5,514 bases of DNA from an uncultured Clostridiaceae bacterium (GTDB lineage: Bacteria > Bacillota > Clostridia > Lachnospirales > Lachnospiraceae): contig CAMWOF010000180.1 in NCBI GenBank assembly GCA_947175805.1, forward strand, positions 1-5,514. Direction: 5' to 3'. The translations under genes were made by a program, and so were the position numbers. Each line of letters begins with the position of its first letter. Positions within the stretch are counted from its first letter, which is position 1. Under the pieces are notes generated by a model. That model was given only the letters and a program-made list of their open reading frames with translations, was not told the DNA's origin and searched no databases. Below are positions 1 through 4,583 of the stretch, in pieces.

Positions 1-377
1 GGGTAGCGCAGACGGCAGGCACCGGTAGGGTTGCAGAATCTAGCCAAGGAACGGTGACAACTGTGACCAAGGAGCTGAAGAAGGTGCCGGTAGAGGAACA
101 AAAGCAGAATCCCTTTGCCGAGCAGGAGGATCTCTACCAGATTCAGGATGTGTCACCAGAGAAGGTGCGTTCGGCGGTAGAGGACATTAATAAGCAGATT
201 AAACAGACCCATACCTACTGTCAGTTTGCATACCATGACGACACGAACCGTATTACGATTACGGTGAAGGATGCGGATACCGGTGATGTTATCCGTGAGA
301 TTCCGCCAGAGAAGACCTTGGATATGATTGCCAAGGCATGGGAGCTGGCAGGTCTTATGGTAGACGAGAAGCGGTAA
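1..377 (+). CDS. flaG: FlaG family flagellar protein, 5'-truncated by the window edge
   Basis: The reading frame is open from the left edge (first full codon at base 3) to a TAA at 375-377, giving 124 visible residues. The C-terminal half has the FlaG family signature: a helix (SPEKVRSAVEDINKQIKQ), then FAYHDDTNRITITVKD, then the hallmark DTGDVIREIPPEK followed by a helix ending AGLMVDEKR. FlaG proteins are small (roughly 110-140 residues), usually sit beside fliD, and are thought to influence filament length. Their biochemical role is poorly defined. A GTG at 54 could serve as a start, but its AAGGA lies only 3 bases upstream and the frame continues open with a low-complexity Thr/Gly/Ser stretch typical of FlaG N-termini, so I infer that the true start lies before the window. 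One Cys sits in TYCQF. Family call is secure; the start is not visible. Confidence 0.9.
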   Translation, partial: VAQTAGTGRVAESSQGTVTTVTKELKKVPVEEQKQNPFAEQEDLYQIQDVSPEKVRSAVEDINKQIKQTHTYCQFAYHDDTNRITITVKDADTGDVIREIPPEKTLDMIAKAWELAGLMVDEKR

Positions 378-398
378 CAGGATAATGTGGTATAACGG

Positions 399-437
399 GC
401 AAATCGGCGGTCATGCTTGCATGATTCGGCATTTTGC
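399..437 (+). other. possible bipartite RNA hairpin in the flaG-fliD gap
   Basis: An outer stem GCAAA (399-403) with TTTGC (433-437) encloses an inner stem TCATG (411-415) with CATGA (420-424) and a CTTG loop. The bases between the stems mostly do not pair. It lies between flaG and fliD with no poly-T after it, so it is not a terminator. Both stems are short and the pairing was found by eye, so confidence is modest. It could be a processing or stability element, or chance. Confidence 0.3.
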
Positions 438-446
438 GAGTGTCTG

Positions 447-468
447 CATCGAGACGAGAGTCGAGATG
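447..468 (+). other. GNRA-capped hairpin in the fliD leader
   Basis: CATC (447-450) pairs with GATG (465-468) and GAC (453-455) with GTC (460-462). GA/GA at 451-452 and 463-464 face each other as a tandem mismatch of the kind that forms sheared G-A pairs, and the loop is GAGA (456-459), a GNRA tetraloop. It ends 8 bases before the fliD Shine-Dalgarno sequence. This is an RNA-like motif seen directly in the sequence; a role in fliD translation or mRNA stability is inference. Confidence 0.4.
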
Positions 469-476
469 GTATAGTT

Positions 477-483
477 AAGGAGG
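477..483 (+). promoter_or_regulatory. Shine-Dalgarno of fliD (sets the start at 492)
   Basis: AAGGAGG lies 8 bases before the ATG at 492. It decides the start against the in-frame TTG at 417, which would add 25 residues unlike any FliD N-terminus and has no comparable ribosome binding site. Confidence 0.9.
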
Positions 484-491
484 AATATTTT

Positions 492-2465
492 ATGGCAATC
501 AGATTAACGGGAATTTCATCTGGTATGGATACGGATGCCATGGTACAGGAGCTGACCAAGGCATACCAGACTAATGTAGATAAGGCAAAGGGCGAGAAAG
601 AGAAGCTGAAGTGGAAAAAGGAAGCTTGGTCTGCTTTGAACACAAAGCTATATAATTTTTATACAGGTGCGCTGTCAGACTTTCGTTCTACCGGAACATA
701 TAAGACGAAGAAGGTGACCAGTTCAGCAGACTCTAAGGTTTCGTTTTCTTCCAGCCCAAATGCAGTAAACGGTACCCATAAGCTGTCAGTTAAGAGCCTT
801 GCCAGTGCGGCATATTTGACCGGTGCAAAGATTAGTGTGAAGAGTACCAGCCAGACCACCTCTTATAAGGCAACCAGCGGCAGCACCAGCGCTACAGCAC
901 TTTTGGATGACAAGGGTAATGCAAAGGATATTTCCGGCACCCATCTCACTGTAAAAGGGGCTGACGGGACAACAGCAAATCTTTCCATAGGTACGCTGAC
1001 TGCGGATAACACCATGGATGATGTGGCAGCGAATCTGACCCAGCAGTTAAAGGATCAGGGAATTAATGATTTAGAGGTAACCTTTGCAGACGGTGGTTTT
1101 GTATTTACAAATAATTCTGCCACGGAGACGATTGAGGACGGGAAAACAAAATATAGCGGTGGTAATATTTATACGGTTGCTGCAGCTGATGAGAACAGCG
1201 CAAAGGCATTGGGCGTTTCGGAGTCCGGTGTGGCAGTGGTTTCCAAGGCCAGTGATACGGCTGCTGCAGTGACAAAGGTAAGTACCTTTGCTTACGAGAA
1301 GCATGTCGGTGCAGGCGAGGCTTTCTCTGCCAACACGAAGCTGTCTGATATGGGGATTGCTTCCAATGCAGCTTTCAGCGTGACTGTGGGCGGCGAGACC
1401 AAGACCTTTACGATTGACCAGAATACTACGTTATCAGGTCTGGCTTCCGAGCTCAGCAAGCTGGGTGTCAATGCGAACTATGATGAGGGGCAGGGACGTT
1501 TTTATATCAATGCGACCAGTTCCGGTACAGATAAAGATTTTACGATTACCAGCAGTGACCCGAGTGCACTGGAGATGATTGGGCTTGGCACAGGTGCTAC
1601 AAAGGTAGATGCTACGGATGCGCTTGTGAATTATAATGGCGTGGATTACGAGCAGGGTTCTAATACCTTCAGTATCAATGGCTTGAATTTTACGGTAAAG
1701 GATGTCACTACTATAACGGATGATGCCGGAAATGTAGTGAAGGATGAGCCGATGACCTTGTCTGTAGAGACAGACGTAGATGCGATTTATGAAAAGATTA
1801 AGAATTTTGTCAAGGAATATAACTCCTTGATGGAGGAGATGAATAAGCTTTATGATGCAGAGAGTGCCAAGGACTATGATATGCTGACGGATGATGAGAA
1901 GAAGCAGATGTCTGACAAGGATATCGAGAGTTGGGAGAATAAGATTAAGGATTCCCTGCTCCGTCGGGATAGCACCTTGAGTTCTGTGATGTCAATGATG
2001 CGCAAGATTTCAAGCACCAGGACAGAGATTACCATGTCTGACGGCACCATTATGAAGTTTGGTTTATCCACGCTAGGTATTAATACGGGTCAGTATGGGG
2101 AGAATGGCAAGCTGCATATTTACGGTGATCTTGAGGATGCGGATTTCTCTGATAAGAATAATAAGCTGATGGAGCTTTTGCAGTCTGACCCAGAGCAGGT
2201 GTTAAAGACCTTGACAGGTGTAGGTACAGAAATGTATAAGAAGTTCCAGACAGCGATGAAGTCCTCTTCGTTGAGCAGTGCATTAACCTTCTACAATGAC
2301 AAGGAATATGATACCAATATTAAGGATTATGACAGTAAAATTGCCAAGCTGCAGGAGAAGATGAATACTGCCCAGGATAAATTTTACAGTCAGTTTACCA
2401 TGATGGAGACAAAGATGGCAGAAATGAATGCCCAGATGAGCTACATGTCCTCTATGCTGGGTTAA
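492..2465 (+). CDS. fliD: flagellar filament capping protein FliD (HAP2)
   Basis: The protein has 657 residues. FliD forms the oligomeric cap at the filament tip and helps exported flagellin fold into the growing filament; it acts outside the cell. The N-terminus MAIRLTGISSGMDTDAMVQ is the classic FliD_N start, which targets one site on the filament end. A flagellin_IN-like beta segment lies at about 277-357 (TKLSDMGI to FTITSSD). The FliD_C domain runs from about 383, with NGLNF at 396-400 and the family pattern LTDDEKKQMSDKDIESWENKIK around W481 followed by LLRRDSTL. Residues 613-657 are heptad-rich and Met-rich, fitting the C-terminal coiled coil that contacts flagellin. It is longer than E. 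coli FliD (468) or B. subtilis FliD (about 500), the extra length lying in a Ser/Thr/Ala-rich central region (about 110-280), which is the exposed, variable head. No cysteine is present. The neighbours flaG and fliS support the call. Confidence 0.97.
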   Translation: MAIRLTGISSGMDTDAMVQELTKAYQTNVDKAKGEKEKLKWKKEAWSALNTKLYNFYTGALSDFRSTGTYKTKKVTSSADSKVSFSSSPNAVNGTHKLSVKSLASAAYLTGAKISVKSTSQTTSYKATSGSTSATALLDDKGNAKDISGTHLTVKGADGTTANLSIGTLTADNTMDDVAANLTQQLKDQGINDLEVTFADGGFVFTNNSATETIEDGKTKYSGGNIYTVAAADENSAKALGVSESGVAVVSKASDTAAAVTKVSTFAYEKHVGAGEAFSANTKLSDMGIASNAAFSVTVGGETKTFTIDQNTTLSGLASELSKLGVNANYDEGQGRFYINATSSGTDKDFTITSSDPSALEMIGLGTGATKVDATDALVNYNGVDYEQGSNTFSINGLNFTVKDVTTITDDAGNVVKDEPMTLSVETDVDAIYEKIKNFVKEYNSLMEEMNKLYDAESAKDYDMLTDDEKKQMSDKDIESWENKIKDSLLRRDSTLSSVMSMMRKISSTRTEITMSDGTIMKFGLSTLGINTGQYGENGKLHIYGDLEDADFSDKNNKLMELLQSDPEQVLKTLTGVGTEMYKKFQTAMKSSSLSSALTFYNDKEYDTNIKDYDSKIAKLQEKMNTAQDKFYSQFTMMETKMAEMNAQMSYMSSMLG

Positions 2466-2496
2466 TAGTTTTCTGTTTTAGCAACCAGATGTTTTT

Positions 2497-2543
2497 AACA
2501 CACAGAGCCTTTATGAATGAATTTCATATTGACTCTGTGTGTT
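2497..2543 (+). other. bipartite stem-loop in the fliD-fliS gap
   Basis: A perfect 11-bp outer stem, AACACACAGAG (2497-2507) with CTCTGTGTGTT (2533-2543), encloses a second perfect stem, TATGAA (2512-2517) with TTCATA (2523-2528), around a TGAAT loop. The 3' flank is TAATATG rather than a T-run, so it looks like a weak attenuator, an RNase-processing site or a 3'-end stabiliser for the flaG-fliD message rather than a full terminator. It ends 29 bases before the fliS ATG. Pairing is certain as sequence; function is inference. Confidence 0.6.
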
Positions 2544-2572
2544 TAATATGATTGATAAAAGTGAGGAAGAAT

Positions 2573-2953
2573 ATGGCGATGAATCCGGCTGCCACATACG
2601 GCGCAAATAAAATAAATACAGCAACTCCGGCGGAGTTGACATTAATGTTATATGATGGTGCAATCAAATTTTGGAATATTGCAATGGCTGCTGCAGAGAG
2701 TAAGGATTATGAAAAGGCGAATAACAATATTCAAAAAGCGAGAAGGATTATCGTAGAGCTGAAGACTACGCTGAACCATAAGCATGCGGTGGCAAAGGAT
2801 TTTGAGACGGTTTATGATTATATCTTTGACCTTATGGTTGCTGCCAGCGTCAGTAAGGCTGATGAGGATATGAATGCAGTTTCAGTGGAGCTGCATCAGA
2901 TTCGGGATTCATGGAAGGAAGTTATGCGGGTGGCAAAGGATCCGCGGCTATAG
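2573..2953 (+). CDS. fliS: flagellar export chaperone FliS
   Basis: The product has 126 residues, the usual FliS size. FliS is a cytoplasmic four-helix-bundle chaperone that wraps the C-terminal D0 region of newly made flagellin, prevents its polymerisation and presents it to the FlhA export gate. Family motifs are clear: a short N-terminus with a Tyr (Y9), TATPAELTLMLYDGAIKFW at 16-34, KARRIIVEL at 55-63, the VAKDFETVYDYI segment at 73-84, and RDSWKEVMRVAK at 111-122. I chose ATG 2573 because MAxNP is a common FliS beginning and an AGGA (2564-2567) precedes it by 5 bases. ATG 2579 is possible, and TTG 2552 lacks support. In Bacillus, FliS also takes part in the Hag-FliW-CsrA feedback by holding flagellin. 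The stop codon is part of the next gene's Shine-Dalgarno. Confidence 0.96.
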   Translation: MAMNPAATYGANKINTATPAELTLMLYDGAIKFWNIAMAAAESKDYEKANNNIQKARRIIVELKTTLNHKHAVAKDFETVYDYIFDLMVAASVSKADEDMNAVSVELHQIRDSWKEVMRVAKDPRL

Positions 2954-2957
2954 GAGG
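2951..2957 (+). promoter_or_regulatory. Shine-Dalgarno TAGGAGG built on the fliS stop codon
   Basis: The fliS stop TAG (2951-2953) is the first part of TAGGAGG, 6 bases before the ATG at 2964. This fixes the start of the downstream gene and suggests that ribosomes finishing fliS reinitiate there. Confidence 0.8.
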
Positions 2958-2963
2958 CGGCGT

Positions 2964-3452
2964 ATGGAGGATATTCAGAATTACCTCAAGGTGCTATCAG
3001 ACTCTTTAGAGCAGAAGAAAACGGTACTTACGCAGATTTTAGAGGTTACAAGGCGCCAGGAACGGATAGCAATGGCACAGGCGGAGGAGTTTTCAGAGAT
3101 TGAATTTTCTAATACCGTAAATGAAAAAGAAGTTTTGATTGCTAGGCTGAATCAGCTTGACGACGGCTTTTTGTCAGTGTATAATCGTATCAGGCAGGAT
3201 GTGATAGACCAGGGTGGTTTATATGATCCGGAGATTCGCAGGATGCAGGAGCAGATTAAGGTCTGTGTGGATATTGGGAATGAGATTCAGGTTTTAGAGG
3301 AGCGCAACCAGACCAAAATGGCATTGCATTTTTCTGCAAAGCAGGAGGAATATAAGGCCAGGGCCAATATGAATTCTGTTGCCAAGAGCTATCATCAGTC
3401 TATGTCCGGTGTGAATTTCAGTGATCCCTTTTTCATGGATCAAAAAAAATAA
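2964..3452 (+). CDS. probable FliT/FlgN-like flagellar export chaperone
   Basis: The product has 162 residues and no signal peptide or membrane segment. It is almost entirely predicted helix, with long amphipathic stretches such as VLSDSLEQKKTVLTQILEV near the N-terminus and IRRMQEQIKVCVDIGNEIQ in the middle. The tail at 139-162 (VAKSYHQSMSGVNF, then SDPFFMDQKK) resembles the C-termini of Firmicute FlgN/FliT-like proteins, in which a helix is followed by a loop and an aromatic-Asp-Lys-Lys end. FlgN and FliT are cytoplasmic chaperones for hook-associated proteins (FlgK/FlgL) and for FliD respectively. Position directly after fliD-fliS, 10 bases from the fliS stop, supports a chaperone in the same unit. 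I cannot separate FlgN from FliT by eye, so no symbol is given. The upstream ATG at 2874 in this frame lies inside fliS and is rejected. Confidence 0.7.
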   Translation: MEDIQNYLKVLSDSLEQKKTVLTQILEVTRRQERIAMAQAEEFSEIEFSNTVNEKEVLIARLNQLDDGFLSVYNRIRQDVIDQGGLYDPEIRRMQEQIKVCVDIGNEIQVLEERNQTKMALHFSAKQEEYKARANMNSVAKSYHQSMSGVNFSDPFFMDQKK

Positions 3453-3469
3453 ATTTTTTAAAAAAAAAG
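3451..3469 (+). promoter_or_regulatory. A/T tract, possible UP element of the flagellin promoter
   Basis: A run of A3-T6-A9 (3451-3468) ends two bases before the -35 box, at about -53 to -36 relative to the predicted start. This fits the layout of an UP element that binds the RNA polymerase alpha C-terminal domain. It also overlaps the stop codon of the upstream gene. Seen: the tract and its position. Inferred: the function. Confidence 0.5.
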
Positions 3470-3470
3470 C

Positions 3471-3497
3471 TAAAGTATTTTGGAAGACCACCGATAT
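3471..3497 (+). promoter_or_regulatory. sigma-28 (SigD/FliA) promoter of flagellin
   Basis: TAAAGTAT (3471-3478), an 11-base spacer, then ACCGATAT (3490-3497). This matches the sigma-28 pattern TAAAGTTT-N11-GCCGATAA and the Bacillus SigD form CCGATAT almost exactly. Transcription would start near 3503-3505. It makes flagellin a late-class gene switched on after hook completion, when the anti-sigma factor FlgM is exported. Confidence 0.92.
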
Positions 3498-3599
3498 ATA
3501 AAATGTAAGGGTTAGAGAATCCTACATAAACAAAGATAATAAGGTCCCGCGGGACATTATTATAAAAACTTTATTCACGGTAGCAAAAGCTACTAGTAC

Positions 3600-3619
3600 A
3601 TCTGGCAGGGAAGCCAGAT
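3600..3619 (+). promoter_or_regulatory. hairpin H4 with AGGGAA loop, candidate CsrA site 1
   Basis: A perfect 7-bp stem presents AGGGA in a six-base loop. CsrA binds ANGGA motifs best when GGA is exposed in a hairpin loop, and in B. subtilis the hag leader carries one such site upstream of a second that covers the Shine-Dalgarno. The same arrangement is visible here. csrA and fliW are not in the window, so this is inference from known biology plus the visible motif. Confidence 0.6.
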
Positions 3620-3626
3620 TATATTC

Positions 3627-3633
3627 AAGGAGG
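3627..3633 (+). promoter_or_regulatory. flagellin Shine-Dalgarno, candidate CsrA site 2
   Basis: AAGGAGG lies 7 bases before the ATG at 3641. It contains AAGGA, an ANGGA motif, about 20 bases after the GGA in the H4 loop. A CsrA dimer bridging both would block ribosome binding. Confidence 0.7.
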
Positions 3634-3640
3634 AATTATT

Positions 3641-4432
3641 ATGGTAGTACAACACAACATGCAAGCAGCAAACTCAAACAGAATGTTGGGTAAGGCAGTG
3701 AAGAACGTATCCAGCAGCGCAGAGAAGTTAGCATCAGGTTACAAGGTTAACCGTGCAGCAGATGATGCAGCAGGGCTTTCTATCTCTGAGAAGATGAGAG
3801 CACAGATTCGTGGTTTGAACCAGGCAGTAGAGAATGCAGAGGATGGTATTTCTTTGATTCAGACAGCTGAGGGTAACATGAACGAGATGCACTCTATCTT
3901 ACAGCGTATGGAGACATTGGCTGATAAGGCTGCAAACGACATCAATGGTACTGAGGATCGTGCTACAATCGCAGATGAGATGAATGCATTAAAGAATGAG
4001 CTTGATTCCATTAAGACTCGTGCAAAGTACAATGGCAAGCAGCTGTCTAGCTTCACTGGTTATCTGCAGATTGGTGCAAATGCTGGTGACAACATGACAA
4101 TTACTTGTGAGGTATCTGTTTCTATCAGCAATACCACAGTTGACAATCATGCAAATGCATCTAAGTCTCTGAGTGCGATTCAGAAGGCTATCAAGGAAGT
4201 GTCTAAGCGTAGATCTGCTTTGGGTGCAGTTCAGAATCGTTTAGGTTATACTGTTAACAGTATTTCTAACTACTCTGAGAACCTGCAGTCCGCAGAGTCA
4301 CGTATCCGTGATACGAACATGGCTGCTGAGATGACACAGTATGCTAACAACAACATTATCCAGCAGGCTGCACAGTCTATACTTGCACAGGCTAACCAGT
4401 CTACCCAGGGTGTATTATCATTACTTCAGTAA
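3641..4432 (+). CDS. hag: flagellin, short form (D0/D1 only)
   Basis: The product has 263 residues and is the structural subunit of the filament, exported unfolded through the flagellar type III system. The N-terminal domain (1 to about 150) has the family core EKLASGYKVNRAADDAAGLS (28-47) followed by EKMRAQIRGLNQAVENAEDG. The C-terminal domain (about 174-263) has RSALGAVQNRL (191-201), ESRIRDTNMAAEMTQY and the terminal VLSLLQ. Only about 25 residues (about 151-173) separate the domains, so D2/D3 are essentially absent; B. subtilis Hag has 304 residues. That loop is Ser/Thr-rich and is the likely glycosylation surface for the downstream Maf protein. Oddities: Cys156, rare in flagellins, and altered residues 91-95 within the usual QRMRELAV segment. 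Codon use is strongly biased (GCA, CGT, AAC, CAG), as expected for an abundant protein. The symbol hag follows Firmicute usage; fliC is equivalent. Confidence 0.98.
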   Translation: MVVQHNMQAANSNRMLGKAVKNVSSSAEKLASGYKVNRAADDAAGLSISEKMRAQIRGLNQAVENAEDGISLIQTAEGNMNEMHSILQRMETLADKAANDINGTEDRATIADEMNALKNELDSIKTRAKYNGKQLSSFTGYLQIGANAGDNMTITCEVSVSISNTTVDNHANASKSLSAIQKAIKEVSKRRSALGAVQNRLGYTVNSISNYSENLQSAESRIRDTNMAAEMTQYANNNIIQQAAQSILAQANQSTQGVLSLLQ

Positions 4433-4446
4433 TCTTCGGGTTATTG
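4427..4446 (+). other. UUCG-capped hairpin enclosing the flagellin stop codon
   Basis: CAGTAATC (4427-4434) pairs with GGTTATTG (4439-4446), with two G-U wobbles, around a TTCG loop. C(UUCG)G is an exceptionally stable RNA tetraloop. The stem contains the last sense codon (CAG) and the stop TAA (4430-4432). It sits 7 bases before the terminator hairpin. Stem bases are seen directly; a role in 3'-end stability or termination pausing is inference. Confidence 0.55.
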
Positions 4447-4453
4447 CAGATAG

Positions 4454-4487
4454 AGCTGACTCCTCGGAGTCAGCTTTATTTGTTTTT
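4454..4487 (+). terminator. rho-independent terminator of flagellin
   Basis: A perfect 10-bp stem AGCTGACTCC (4454-4463) with GGAGTCAGCT (4466-4475), two-base apex TC, is followed by TTTATTTGTTTTT ending at 4487. It should end the flagellin transcript and insulate the next genes. Confidence 0.95.
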
Positions 4488-4496
4488 AGATTTGGT

Positions 4497-4525
4497 TTGA
4501 GAATGTTTTCCTAATATTGTACAAT
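4497..4525 (+). promoter_or_regulatory. probable sigma-A promoter of the small gene-maf unit
   Basis: TTGAGA (4497-4502), a 17-base spacer, then TACAAT (4520-4525). Both boxes are one or two bases from consensus with ideal spacing. It lies just after the flagellin terminator and gives a leader of about 50 bases before the ATG at 4584. Use of a housekeeping rather than sigma-28 promoter would let the glycosylation genes be made independently of flagellin. Confidence 0.65.
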
Positions 4526-4527
4526 AT
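4514..4527 (+). repeat. 14-bp perfect palindrome over the -10 box, candidate operator
   Basis: ATATTGTACAATAT is its own reverse complement and covers the whole proposed -10 hexamer. A dimeric repressor bound there would exclude RNA polymerase. A/T-rich palindromes arise by chance more easily than others, so the operator role is inference. Confidence 0.4.
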
Positions 4528-4583
4528 GATATTATAGATATGATTTGCAATTGTTTTATGAAATACATAGAAGGAGGAATATT

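Larger units (their letters stand above)
3503..3640 (+). promoter_or_regulatory. structured 5' leader of flagellin mRNA (four tandem hairpins)
   Basis: From the predicted start to the ATG the leader contains four separate hairpins. H1 (3503-3527) begins at the predicted 5' end: ATGT/ACAT and AGGGTT/AATCCT with one bulged A and one G-U pair, loop AGAG. H2 (3536-3563) has ATAATAA/TTATTAT, a single G/A mismatch, then GTCC/GGAC with loop CGCG. H3 (3580-3593) is GTAGC/GCTAC with loop AAAA. H4 (3600-3619) is ATCTGGC/GCCAGAT with loop AGGGAA. No hairpin is followed by a T-run, so none is a terminator. A long, well-folded leader fits a very stable, tightly regulated flagellin message. I do not recognise it as a named RNA family. 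Confidence 0.7.

Noticed and set aside
54..56. GTG as the true start of flaG
   Set aside because: The AAGGA before it is only 3 bases away, and the frame continues open upstream with FlaG-like sequence; a start outside the window is more likely.
417..491. In-frame upstream TTG start for fliD
   Set aside because: It adds 25 residues unlike FliD, lacks a ribosome binding site, and runs through the leader hairpin, while ATG 492 has AAGGAGG at ideal spacing and the family N-terminus.
378..491. c-di-GMP riboswitch before fliD or flagellin
   Set aside because: Such riboswitches occur before flagellar genes in Firmicutes, but I could not find the conserved GEMM-I or GEMM-II core sequence in this gap or in 3503-3640.
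221..643. Long reading frame on the minus strand, and other opposite-strand frames
   Set aside because: They lie over confidently identified genes, have no ribosome sites or family features, and reflect codon bias of the plus-strand genes.
1084..1272. Small overlapping plus-strand frame inside fliD
   Set aside because: It is out of frame within fliD with no ribosome binding site or recognisable protein.
2529..2557. TTGACT as a -35 box for a separate fliS promoter
   Set aside because: At 17-base spacing the -10 would be TTGATA, a poor match, and TATGAT (2547) is only 12 bases away. TTGACT is explained as part of the hairpin 3' arm.
3442..3468. Terminator after the FliT-like gene
   Set aside because: A and T runs could pair, but there is no G+C stem. 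The tract fits better as a promoter-upstream element.
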